Positions 23,168 through 33,162 of a stretch of DNA of 64,000 nucleotides are shown in pieces. Source of the stretch: Ramazzottius varieornatus. Its lineage: Eukaryota > Tardigrada > Eutardigrada > Parachela > Ramazzottiidae. Each line of letters starts with the position of its first letter. Within the stretch, counting starts at the first letter, position 1. The stretch covers positions 1,229,249-1,293,248 of the forward strand of contig BDGG01000005.1 of NCBI GenBank assembly GCA_001949185.1, in the 5' to 3' direction. The position numbers and the translations under genes are program-made. The notes under the pieces were generated by a model. The model ran no database searches, was not told where the DNA came from, and was given only the letters and a program-made list of their open reading frames with translations.

Positions 23168-24110
23168 TCACGCTTCTTGGATAAGAGTGTCCAGCTCCAC
23201 CAGATTTTTCGGTCTTCGGTCACAAATATACATATTCATTTTTCCCCAGACATTTTCGATGACCTTAAGGTCCGGAGATCGTGAAGGTCATGTCAAAACC
23301 TAAGATAGACGGACTGTAGACTTATATATTCGGAAGTACGTTCAAAATTTGATCAGTAAACGATGTGAAATTTGATATGCGAGACTTACTTCTATTCCTT
23401 CCCGCCAAAAGAATTGCCTCATCTTTCTGGAAGTGTGGATTGGACATTTGTCTTGCTGAAATGTCAGATCCCGTCCATGCTTATCCAAGAAAGGCAGCAG
23501 GCGCTCAAACAACGTATCCTCATATACGTCAGAATTAATCCGACCATCTACCCTGATCAACGCTACAGGTCCGGTCGCGGTGATGGCGCCCCACAGCATT
23601 ATCCCGCCTTTGATGCGAGTGGCAACAGGAACTTGCAAGTCCGTATCGTGACGATTCTCCCCTTCCAAATACCAGCACTAAAATAAATAGAATAAATAGA
23701 GCAAATAGAATGAAAAGAATAAATAAAATAAATATAATAAATAAAATAAATATGATCACCTCAATCTTGCCACCATGGAAATTGAAACGGACTTCATCGC
23801 TGAAAATGACTTCGTGGAACATTGTAGGGTTCTTCAGAAGAAGCTCCCGCTGAATAAGGCACCAGAAGACGCGATTGTCCCTATGCTCCTGGGTGAGCTC
23901 ATCCAGGACAGCTTTGGATCGGCGGGCCTTAAAATCGCGTAGACGGTTTGATAGTGTCTTGCGACCCAGTCCAACTCCCTGTCCAACTTCCTGTCGATAG
24001 GAGCAGACTACCGTACAGTTCTCGCTCTTGTTTGCGCAGGAGAAGCTATCCCTCATCTTTACCTGGCTAGTTGGCTTCGTTGCCCTGGTTTGCCTGGAGA
24101 GTGTCTGCAT
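23168..24110 (-). pseudogene. Tc1-type transposase, catalytic part, broken
   Basis: Minus-strand DDE region of a Tc1-type transposase. In order: KTLSNRLRDF and KAVLDELTQEHRDNRVFWC; the first catalytic region VIFSDEVRFNFHGGK; then, after an AT-rich microsatellite (23682-23756) that breaks the frame, GGIMLWGAITATGPVALI; the second catalytic region LTFQQDKCPIHTSRK (usual form QQDNAPIHTS); and the third, SPDLKVIENVWGKM, near 23236-23277. Frame breaks separate the last block from the second. The stop I infer is at 23168-23170. The element cannot make a normal transposase from this copy. Confidence 0.8.
23682..23756. repeat. AATAAATA-type microsatellite
   Basis: An A/T-rich run of aataaatagaa and aaaataaat units lies inside the transposase catalytic region and breaks its frame. 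Confidence 0.8.
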
Positions 24111-24628
24111 GGTCTACTCGCTAGTCCTGACGGCTCACATGCATCACGTAAGTTTCTTAATGTCCAGTGAAGAAGCCGGACGTTTTTCTGGTAGAAGAAA
24201 GAGCAACATCAACCACGGAAGTGGGAAATCTGTCTGCGCACGCACATGCACAATACGGTTACCATATGACGCTACCGAGATTCGAGAGGCACTCAGTCAG
24301 CACACTTTATGCGGTTTCCGCAAGGGAAATACTCGATTTCCCTACATTTTTTGTAAGATGGATGGACTTGACGACTACATGACAAGCATGGCCTTTGAAG
24401 ATGCCAGCTGGAACGATAAGCACTCACGTTCTAATCATAAATTCCTTTAACCCTCCTGTATCGATCTCCAGGGCGGTTCTCAAGGACCCGCCTACACCTT
24501 AGTATCTTTGTGCCCTTGATGTCGCGTAAAAGCCCTTCTGAAGTGACAGCGTGGTGACCGAGACCGGAACGACAAAAATCACACATGTACAAGAAACCTG
24601 CAGCAAACTGCCTTTTCTTTGTTCCCAG

Positions 24629-24871
24629 GGTCTCGACGGTTTGTTGGAAGCGGAGCTCGGGTTCTTTATCAGTCGCCTACTAGTCAACGTAAGGTGTCTC
24701 TCTCCCTCTGGCCCCATTCTAGCCTACGGTAGCTCAGCTCGGAATGTGGATGGTTCTTCGGACTAACCCGTTCTTGTGTTTCAGGGTCTTGCAGTGTACA
24801 GCATCGTGAGTTTCTACAGAGAACTCGCCACGGGACGCACGTGGAAGCCTCTCCAGAGCAACTTCCTGTGA
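24629..24871 (+). other. possible two-exon 3' fragment of an unidentified gene
   Basis: Two open stretches with good splice sites, 24629-24688 (cccag/...aac/gtaagg) and 24784-24871 (tttcag/...tga), join in frame to encode about 48 residues: GLDGLLEAELGFFISRLLVN, then GLAVYSIVSFYREL and WKPLQSNFL before the stop. It looks like genuine coding sequence. The YxxxxFYxxL...KPL pattern faintly recalls the OSTalpha/TMEM184 membrane proteins, but I do not claim that identity. It sits inside the transposon on the strand opposite the PEX19 piece, so it may be a second captured fragment. Confidence 0.35.
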
Positions 24872-25157
24872 AGTCGGGCCTTCCTCTAAAACTTCCTTCG
24901 TGGAATCTACCTTTGATGCACAGCTCCTACGAAATCGTTAACGAATCTAATACTGTTGTGCCTTTGAGCTTCAGATGCTGTCACCTTTCATTGTGCAACT
25001 TTACTGTACTCAAGTAGCCTCTTTATCGTTTACGTCAACGCTTATGAAAATTCAAGAAGTTCGAGACGGATGAAACAGGTTCCTACCTGAAAATGGGCTT
25101 TGGTAAAGAAGGGAGTTCGTCCACTGGCAGCACTGTCTTTGTCGCGGAAAAGGTTCT

Positions 25158-25822
25158 TTACGAGGTTGCGCAGTTCGGCGGCGCATTTTCCAAGTCATGA
25201 TCCTTTTCGGTGCTCTTCTTGCCGCCAACAACACCGCCATAAACATCCTCGAGGTTTGCGTAACTTCGGATTCCTTCGGGAAACTCACCGGTATCTTGTA
25301 ACTGCTTCGCCAACTCGAGAAGCTTCGGGAGATGAACGTCTTCATTCTCCGAATTCATCCCGTCCCAGTTCACTTCATATTCCCGCACTAGAGACCGTAG
25401 ACAGCACAGCTGCGCTTCATGGCGCTTCGCCACTTCCGGTGCGAGGGTCTCCCGTTTCTCTTCCAGCCACTGCTTTAGCTCCAATTCGCATTCTTTCACC
25501 GGCTCGTACATCAGATCTTTGGACAGGAACCTTCTTGTGAAGGTCCTTAGCGAAGCAAGCTTGGCGCCGCTAAGCTCTCGATTCGCCTGGATGAATCCCA
25601 GCAAATCGGCGTCCTGCTCAGTGGTCGTCGCACGAGGTCTTCCTTTTGGCTTGGCAACTTTGCGCTTTTTCGTTGCCTCATCGTAATTAACGATGATATT
25701 CTGCACCCACTTGTAGCTCTTTCCCACGAGCCGTCTAACTGCGCTGTAGTTCCTGTTGTTTTGTGCAAAACACCTAAAAACAAGACCAACAAGGTCTGGA
25801 TCGACAGGCTCTCCTGGTGCCA
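25158..25822 (-). CDS. chimeric ORF: Tc1 transposase HTH domain fused to PEX19 C-terminal domain, 221 aa
   Basis: One uninterrupted minus-strand frame. From [16 protein letters not shown] to about residue 90 it is the DNA-binding region of a Tc1-type transposase: a helix-turn-helix ([20 protein letters not shown]) and the AT-hook-like GRPRATT. Near LSGAKLASL it becomes the C-terminal domain of PEX19, the chaperone and import receptor for peroxisomal membrane proteins. The match is [20 protein letters not shown], then [12 protein letters not shown] and [17 protein letters not shown], in the same order and spacing as in animal PEX19. It ends NCATS, so the last four residues fit the farnesylation CaaX box that PEX19 carries. 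No N-terminal PEX19 part is found in the window. An in-frame upstream ATG (MEIHIRW, 25893-25895) is an alternative start. The joined frame is direct observation; expression is unknown. Confidence 0.8.
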
Positions 25823-26151
25823 TCTTGTACAGTCCTTGGATCGGTGGTTCTATCCTGGCTTTGCTGTCAACCTTCCAACGGATATGGATTTCCAAAGCCG
25901 AGTACGACGAGTTGGGACAGATGGATAGATGTCCAAGAAGAGAACTTTCAGACCAGCCTGAACGTTTTGCCGGGTGTTACGTAACATGTTGCCTCTCATT
26001 TGGGCAGTCAGCTGTGGAGTGTGTGTATGTTTGATCAACTGCTGTAATCAACCATAAAGGAAAGCTGTCTCGTTTAGAACAGCTTTGGTTCGGTGTCTTC
26101 ACTGTCGATAGTCCAGCCCACTTTCAGAGTAGCTTATTTGCCTACACTGTA

Positions 26152-26477
26152 GATAAATAAAATAACAGACAACAAATCCATCACTTCACCTTTCACTTAC
26201 GGCCTCCGGGTTACTGCCTTCTCCTCCACCGAAAATCCGCTCCCTCAAGCCGGGACGTTCATCAACAGTCCCGACTGCTGAAAGGAAGTTGCAGGACGCA
26301 GAAATTCCAGAGATAAGTTCTCTAGTCTAAGTTCTACTTCTCTTACGATTTTTCTTCAGAAGACAAACGAAAACAAAATTGCTGAGAAAATCACCTGTCC
26401 AACACTGTCGGCCTGTCGCCGTCCAGAACAGCTGGATGTTGAGCTTACGAAACGGACGAGCGGTTCAACTCTTCTCT
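26152..26477. other. no gene recognised
   Basis: Short flank between the Tc1-type element and the GC-rich element. Nothing definable. Confidence 0.4.
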
Positions 26478-27122
26478 GCTGGCAGCCTGGTAGAGACCGG
26501 GATCTGGCCGCGTGCGCTGCGCTGCGTGGCTGCGCAGTTGCAGTATTCACTTTGACCTTTGTGTGCAGCACAGCGGGGTATGCAGCGCCTGACAAGCTAC
26601 GGCAGCGCAGCTGCAAATGATACGAAAAGAGAGTTTTCGATTTTCAAACTAGCGATTTCCCGGTTAGCGGCCGTTATGCAACCCTTGTTTGCTAGGTGTA
26701 TTCTGCTTCTTCATAAAACAACGACCGGTCGCGCAAGCTTTCCTTGAAATAGTGCTTCGCCCAACCGTAAAGGGCTTAGTGGTTAAGCTGTCACTGTGAC
26801 CGGAAGTTTCGGACTTTGACACAGTTAGTTCTGTAGGTAGCTTCAACGCACTTTGCTGTGAACTGCTTTTGTTAGCCGAATGATTAGAGCTCTATAATGG
26901 AGGATCACGTGTTATCTGACAATTCTCTGCAGGAAAGCGGAGGAAATTTGTTATTGAAACCGCAGCGCAGTTGCCTCGCACGTACAGTAAGTTGCAGCGC
27001 AGCTGCACCGTCCCTCCGGTCCAGATTTACGCAGCGCAGCGTAGTTGCCGAGTACCAGAAAAGGACGCAGCGCAGATGCAGCGTACTTTTTGACCTGCGG
27101 CCCAGGTCTCTACAGCCTGGCA
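26478..27122. mobile_element. GC-rich palindromic element with GCAGCGCAGCTGC motifs
   Basis: The left end (agcctggtagagaccgggat) is mirrored imperfectly by aggtctctacagcctggca at the right end. Both flanks are full of CGCAGC/GCTGCG units (for example ttgcagcgcagctgcaccg and acggcagcgcagctgcaaat). No gene. Probably a non-autonomous DNA element; the target duplication is not resolved. Confidence 0.45.
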
Positions 27123-27554
27123 CAGTAGTCAGAAAAAAAATCCTCCGGAGAGTCTAAGTCGTACTCCATCAGGCATTGCTGTACGCATTGGAAGGGCTCT
27201 GTACCTTCCTCAAATTTTTCCGGAACTTTTCCAGATTTTGATCTATCTCTGGTCATGTCATATGTCATGTCACATCACATACAAAATATTGTGTACAGTG
27301 ACGCCAAATCACGATCCATGCGTCACCGCTTACAGTCATGAGCTGGTGTGAGCGACATTTAGTTACCTGCCTGAGCTTGAAGCTCTCCCATCGTCTCGCT
27401 GAGACTACCGTCGACGCATTTCAAGCACTATAGAGATTGAGTTGCCACTCCCGTTCACTTTGCAACTGTAGCAAAAGCACATCGCTGCTGACAACTCAGC
27501 ACTTTGGGAGTTTTTGAAATGCAAGCCGACTGCCGTCGGACTCCCAACATTACC

Positions 27555-27932
27555 TTACACAGGCCTGTCCTTATCCTCGCGCTCACGTGCTAGACGGTCT
27601 TCACGTTCGTGACTGTCAGCCTTCTCGCGGTCTTCCGCCAGACGTTTAGCCTGGTGTGTCAGGTCTTTTCGTTCACGAGTCGTCAGGATTCGGGCATCTT
27701 CAAAGGCTCGGTCCTCGGCCTGTCGTCAGTCCTCTTTTTCACGCTGGTCACGCACAGCACCACGCCCAGTGGCCGCGTCTTTGAGATACTCCTGGAAGCC
27801 TTCCGAACGCTCCACATCCCGGGCTGTTCCGCGGCGTCGGCTCCAAGGCTTTGCTCAGAACTCACGGGTATGCCCGTACAGGCGACACTTGCTGCGTCTC
27901 GGAGGCTTCTGGTCTTGATAGCCGACCACTGA
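27555..27932 (-). pseudogene. gag-like retroelement relic (zinc-knuckle-like motif, charged coiled coil)
   Basis: Read on the minus strand in one frame, KCRLYGHTREF resembles part of a retroelement CCHC knuckle, with a TGA where the last cysteine would be expected. It is followed by GFQEYLKDAA, another TGA, and a strongly charged coiled-coil stretch (REREDKDR at its end) to a TAA at 27555-27557. The long second frame with two TGA interruptions suggests a decayed retrotransposon gag. The similarity is short, so this remains tentative. Confidence 0.35.
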
Positions 27933-28514
27933 GGAAAAAACAAAAAATTACGCAGAAACATATCAGAAATCGACTTAATAGAACGCCTATACCTATTTCG
28001 ATGTCAGCTTTTGGGCCAGTCGATCGGCCTTGTCCGTTGGCGCAGCTGGGGTTTTCCCCACCACCGCATTCATCTCCAGAGAATGCTCCTCTGACGTTTC
28101 CCTTCGCCCGGCTAGCCGGCGCAACGTCCACTTCCTCCTTCCCTTCATCTCCCGTAACAGCAAACAGTGACCAGTTTCCCGGAGTACGGGACTAGGTTCA
28201 CCGTAGAAGCGACTTACCGGAGTTACACAAGGCCAGAACATTGCTACCGAGACATCCATGCATACGATGCGCAATGCTGAGCGTAGAGAAACATGATGCC
28301 ACAGACGACATCGACGCCGAGGCGTCAAAGTCCATTTCGGTGATGGTAACCATGACTCGAAAGGCTTCCCCGGCGAAGGACACGAGGTGGACTGAACAAC
28401 AGGGGTGCTGTGAGGGAGGCGATACGGCTCTTCCGAACGTTGTACACATGTACTTGGTGCACCAGAAAGCTCTAACACTGCACAGGAATAAACTGCAGCT
28501 GTAGTTATCCAGCT
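27933..28514. other. no gene recognised
   Basis: May hold more of the gag-like relic on the minus strand, but I could not support a frame. Confidence 0.3.
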
Positions 28515-28522
28515 GAAGAAGT

Positions 28523-29321
28523 TAGTGCTGGCAAAAATACGATAAAACTCGATACGATATTTTACGATAAAGTATCGCCGGATATTTTATCGCGGTCTTC
28601 GATATTCATTCGATATCGATATTTCGATACGATATCTTTCCGTTACCGTATTTTCGATATATCGTATCATATCGCAGCGATTTATCGATATTTCTGGAAT
28701 TTTAGTTCTTCGGAATTCCACTGGTCCAAGCCCAAAAACCCAAGAAGCCGATTTCCACATTGAGTGTTAGTAAGATCGGAAGCGTCGGATGCAGCAGAAA
28801 CGTGACTATACCAAGACTTCAAACACATGGAAATCTGGATGAAATTAGTACCAAAACCGAATGAGCGGAGCGAGCTCGCTTGGTCGGCATCCGATGGCCA
28901 GAATCAAGGTTTTGAAATCAGTAAACCGTAGCCACACGGTGTCATAGAGAACTTGCAATGAGGAGAAACTGCAACAAATTCTCGTCCAATCAGCAGACCT
29001 TGCCGTAGCAAACCTGCTCTCTCGATTGGCTGGCAGTGTTCCGTTCGGTCTCGATCCCGTTCCACACTTCGGAATAAGACTGCGCCTCACTAACTTACTC
29101 TTCCGCTTACTCATATCATTGCTGTGTTTGACATTCAGCAAAATACCGATATATCGAAAATATATCGATATGGTGCGATACGTTCTCCCCAAATATTTTA
29201 TTGCGTTATTAGATACGAGCTTCATATCGATATCATCGATACGATATCTACCGCGTATTTTATCGCAAAGATTCGATATATTTCGATACGATATCGGTAT
29301 ACCGTATCGTTGCCAGCACTA
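28523..29321. mobile_element. 799 bp hAT-type non-autonomous element
   Basis: Terminal inverted repeats tagtgctggca (left) and tgccagcacta (right) are flanked by a perfect 8 bp duplication, gaagaagt (28515-28522 and 29322-29329), the hallmark of hAT transposition. Long AT-rich subterminal arms rich in CGATAT/ATATCG mirror each other. There is no transposase reading frame, so it must have depended on one in trans. Confidence 0.9.
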
Positions 29322-29329
29322 GAAGAAGT

Positions 29330-29561
29330 AAACTGGGTGAATCTTTATGAAAGTTCCAGCAGAATTTCAAGTTTCGCTTCCGGTTGGTACACCAAACATT
29401 GCGATATGAGAGTGTCCAAAGGATAAGCTAGCGAAATGAGACTTTTCGCACGCAGCAGTAATGACGTCTCTATGAACTCTCATAAAGCTTGATTGGGGCG
29501 GAGTTGATTTGTCCAAATCTGATAGTGAAAAGTGAGAGTCGCAAATATGAGGGCAGTTTAC
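29330..29561. other. spacer between two transposons
   Basis: No gene or repeat recognised. Confidence 0.4.
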
Positions 29562-29960
29562 GATAGTAATTTACTCGCGTCAGGAGGCTTTGAGCGAGCC
29601 TTGTTCCAAAACCAGCTCAAAGGCTAATTATACTTGGGTCGCTACCTAGCCTTGTTCCATCGAAAAAGTACATTACCCCTTTGAGCGAGCTTTGAGCGAG
29701 CTCTGGCACAAGCGAGTTTTTGACTGGAACAAGCGTGGAACATGATTAGAAAGCTTTGAGCTTGCAAGATGTAGCTCAAAGGCCACATCATTGTCGCTGG
29801 CGTCGATTTGGTCCGTATTGATTGACCGATGTAACAGGCTCCAAATATCGAAAACTGTGATGAATTCTCCCATTTTTATTTGGAAGTTTTTGATCCTGTT
29901 GTCTACGGTAGCGGCGATCTTGCCTCTCTGTTGATGCTTCTAACTCCTCTTTACGCAACC

Positions 29961-31296
29961 ATGAGCAGTCAAGGATCGAAGCCACCGACGGCAGCTAGCG
30001 GTAAACGAGCAGCTCCTAGGACAGCCAAACCAGCAAAGAAGACGACACCAGCTGATGTGCCACCCAGGAAGACGCGAAGCAAAGCAGCGACGAGAGAAGA
30101 ATGGAGCGACAAGGACATCGCCAACGTGATCACTCTTGTACAGGAGAACAGTGTGATCTATGATACTGGACATGTTGATTACTACAAAGGTGAAGACAAA
30201 CGACTGGATATCTGGGAAGATATGGCTAAGGAATTGAAACTGGACAAGACAGGTCAGTGAAAGTCGATGAACATTATCAATTCTTTAATTTAGCTGAACC
30301 CTAGCTGAACATGTCGTTTTACGCAGGCGATGCCGTCAAGAAATTATGGACCAATCTTCGTCGGAACTTTGGAAAGAAGCTGAAGGAGCATCTTGCCAGC
30401 GGTGCTGGAAGACAGGCGGTCATTGACAGCTGGCCGCACTGGGAGAGCATGCTGTTCGTCAAGGACTATATTACTCCGAACGAGTACGTCCACTCTTCGA
30501 CCGTATAATTTTCTACATGTAAGTTATGTAATCATGAAGGGTATTTTGCAGATCTGTATCGACTGTCGATAAAGCTAAGGCAGCTATTCGGGCTGGTGAA
30601 GATTTTTCTTTAGTGAACGCCACAACTGATGATGAACAAGGCATCACCGGAAACGACGACGAAGAGTATGACGGAAGCCTTCCTGACGATGAATTGCCCG
30701 ACATTCCGGATCCACCGTCGATTCGCTCGTGGACAGGTGAGCGACCAATTATGGTTTGAGAAGGCTCTCTGGCGGAAACCATTTGATGTGGGTCAAGTGA
30801 CCGACGTCAGTTTCATTGTGGCTTCCACGTTGTCCAGCGGCAGTAAGTCAAAGAAACGCAGCAAAGAAAGCCAAGGTTCTCGACAACTGGATGAATGCGA
30901 GTTCGAAGAGCGCAAGCTAGTCAGCCAAGCCGATGAACTGACGAAAGCTCTAGGTATCATAGGAGCAAAGGCGGATTCCCCCGAAGCACAATATGGTAGG
31001 CTCTATTAAAAAACTATAAGTAACTGTGATGCGCTACTGATATTGCTTACAGTACTAAATGGCTTGTTGCAGGTTCGTATGTCACTGCCACGTTGCTGAG
31101 CCAAAGCGAAGACGATCGTGAAATTCTTCCGCAGAAAATCCAACAAGCCATAGCTTTGTTTCTGTGCGAACAGGCAACTGGCCTTGGCTTTCCCGTCATT
31201 GTCACGCAGTACCCCGGAAGCTCAACGGAGCAACGTCCCAGTGAGACCCTTTCCAACCAAGATTTCAGTTGTGTAGTTAATTTTCATGGTGTTTAG
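29961..31296 (+). CDS. MADF-BESS domain protein (PIF/Harbinger second gene)
   Basis: DNA-binding partner protein of a PIF/Harbinger element. Exons 29961-30252, 30327-30483, 30552-30736, one ending at 30995, and 31073-31296. After a Lys/Pro-rich basic start (MSSQGSKPPTAASGKRAAPR), residues about 50-150 form a MADF domain (WSDKDIANVITLVQEN, YDTGHVDYYKGEDKRLDIWE, then DAVKKLWTNLRRNFGKKL and SWPHWESMLFVKDYI). An acidic linker follows, then a basic stretch and a BESS-like motif (YVTATLLSQSEDDREILPQK). The start of the fourth exon is unclear: the obvious acceptor near 30843 gives the wrong phase after the strong donor at 30737, so a cryptic acceptor or a frameshift is possible. Otherwise it looks better preserved than its transposase partner. 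Confidence 0.75.
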
Positions 31297-31317
31297 TTTA
31301 TTAGAGTCCTGGTGAAG

Positions 31318-32879
31318 TCACTTGTTTAGCAAACCAAAGACCATGTTATCTTGCCACGGAATACTGCCATGCGTACTAAAATGTTCAGAAGAGTCTTCTC
31401 GCGTCTTAATAGCAGCACGTCCAGCTCTATTTCCGGAAACACGAAGAAATATCATACTTGCGGGCATGGTTTTCCGCCAAGAACCAGGTAAAAAAGTGCC
31501 ATCAGCAGCTTCGCTATCGACCAGCGTGGGGGAGATGTAGTTGTCACCCGCCTTGGCATTTTCCGTTATGAGGAAATTCTGCAATGCACAGCAGGCAAGC
31601 GTGAGGTAAATCACTTGTTGTGGTTCAAGCGCGATGGGTCCCCGAAATATTTCCCACTTGGCTGCAAGTATGCCGAAGGCATTCTCGACAACTCGATGAG
31701 CTCGGGACAACCTGCAGTAATACAGTGACCGTAATCATTCGCACGGTTTATTCTGGTTATGGATCTGTAAAAAATGAACACTATCGAACCTGTAGTTGAA
31801 TATATGTTCTTGTTTGGCAAGGCTAGATGATGCGTATCCGGGATATGGTCGCAGTAAGTTTTCTGACATTGGGAATGCAGCGTCTGCCACAAATACGTAC
31901 GGCAACTTCTTGGCACACAGCGGTGGCTTTCTTGCGGTCGGCATAACCAACTCTCCATCACTGAAACCGCGACCCAAAGTACAGTTTTGCGAAGTACCAC
32001 CATCGCTTTGCCGACCGAAACCTCCCACGTCGACGTACTCGAATGTATAATCTGCGCGCGCCACAGCCATGAGAACAACTGAATGTGTCCTTTTATAGTT
32101 AATCCACTTGCTACCTCCATTCTTCGGCTTCTACAAAAGACAAACAGCAGATTAGTGTGCGTGTTGTTTAGTAAAGGAGGACGAATATTTATAACGTACG
32201 TAGATAATTTGCACTTTGATCTGGACATGCTTTCAGTTGATTGCACCTATACAATTGGGAAAGTTCCACATGGCCTCAAAGCTTTCAGCATTCTGCTGCC
32301 ATCTGTCTTTGCTGGGTTCCCCGATATATGCATCCTTCAAGGCCGTGTAAATTGCTCTGGTAGTTTCTTTGAAGATGTTCCCGACGATTGTCTGGCAGAT
32401 GGCGAATGAATGCGCAGCAGCAGTCTGCGAGATACCGGTAGCGAGAATCCTAGGAAGCACTGTTTTATTGACAAATTTATGGCTGTTGTGATGAAGTATC
32501 CATATTCATATTTATGAGTACGGTACCTCAAAGTCAAAACAAGCCGTTCTTCCGCAGTGATAGGCTGTATGTGGGTTGGATCATGCAGTATCAATGGAGT
32601 TACCAGCTTCAAGAGCAGTTTGAACTGTGGTTCGGTCATCCGGAAGTACTCCTTGTAGTACTCTGGGTCAGTTTCAAAAGTCTTTGCTCTTCTCATGTAC
32701 TCTCCCGTTTCTCCTCTGTTCAGGTTGCTGGGTCGGACATACCATCTTCATGCCTTCCGCTGACGTGGTGGACGAGACAATGCCTGTAGTCGCTTCAATT
32801 CCACCTTCCGCCGTTGCAAGTTAAGTAGACGAAGCCGATAGATTAACAGCAAAGCAGTCAGAGTCGATCTGGGATCCAT
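31318..32879 (-). pseudogene. PIF/Harbinger transposase (HARBI1-like) with two in-frame stops
   Basis: Exons (minus) 32527-32879, 32215-32449, 31790-32130, 31711-31318; phases agree, 440 codons. Features in order: ATG at 32877-32879; WYVRPSNLNRGETGEYM and YFRMTEPQFKLLLKLV; ITAEERLVLTLR; CIGAIN; GGSKWINYKRTHSVVLMAVA; FGRQSDGGTSQNC; the YVFVADAAFP block with the second catalytic Asp; and SRAHRVVENAFGILAAKW with the catalytic Glu. Two TGA codons interrupt it: 32748-32750, where this family usually has Trp before RWYVRP, and 32233-32235, directly after GAIN, where GAIDGKH is expected. The second site also replaces the presumed first catalytic Asp by Asn. The gene is therefore dead though otherwise well preserved, which suggests recent decay. 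Confidence 0.85.
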
Positions 32880-33162
32880 TTTGCAATGGGGAAAACGAAT
32901 GGTATAACTAGGAGCGAGAAATAAAATTCGAAAATCGCAGTCATATTGTATGACAGCTGCAGTGGCAGACTGGCTGTCTGTGGCACATGTGTCATATTAT
33001 ACTCGGAACAACAGATTTCGCGTTGCAAACTGTGGTGCTTGTGCTTGTTCCCGTTCAGGTCGCGACTCACGATTTTAGATTCTCGCTCAGAGGTAGTTTT
33101 GGCACAACCGGTTTTAGGTAGCGACATAAACCTTGCTTCATGACGCGAGTAAATTACTTATC

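Larger units (their letters stand above)
22869..26149 (-). mobile_element. Tc1/mariner-type transposon, 3.28 kb, carrying captured gene sequence
   Basis: The ends are inverted repeats sharing gtgtaggcaaataagctact (left, from 22871; the right end is its complement up to 26147), with about 35 bp of recognisable similarity and TA directly outside each end (22867-22868 and 26150-26151). The right end reads CAGTG inward, the usual Tc1/mariner start; the left has CCGTG. The element is about twice the usual 1.3-1.6 kb because some 1.4 kb of foreign sequence separates the DNA-binding part of the transposase (25822 to about 25565) from its catalytic part (24110-23168). The foreign part includes a PEX19 C-terminal coding region and two possible exons on the opposite strand. 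Confidence 0.82.
29562..33162. mobile_element. PIF/Harbinger-type transposon with two genes
   Basis: Contains the pair typical of PIF/Harbinger elements: a MADF-domain DNA-binding protein gene (+, 29961-31296) and a DDE_Tnp_4/HARBI1-like transposase gene (-, 31318-32879), converging with 21 bases between stops. Both lie between matching inverted sequences gtaatttactcgcgtca (29566-29582) and tgacgcgagtaaattac (33141-33157). The inner arms agree only weakly (gtcgctaccta occurs in both). The expected 3 bp TWA target duplication could not be resolved, so the exact ends are uncertain. Confidence 0.72.

Noticed and set aside
24028-24450. 140-codon plus-strand frame inside the Tc1-type element
   Set aside because: It overlaps the transposase region in antisense and has no recognisable domain.
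31318-32409. Plus-strand frames opposite the Harbinger transposase
   Set aside because: They are antisense to exons with consistent phases and recognisable transposase motifs.
32233-32750. Reading the two TGA codons of the Harbinger transposase as selenocysteine or a variant code
   Set aside because: No selenocysteine element is evident, the sites correspond to Trp and Gly in relatives, and TGA is a genuine stop in neighbouring host genes.
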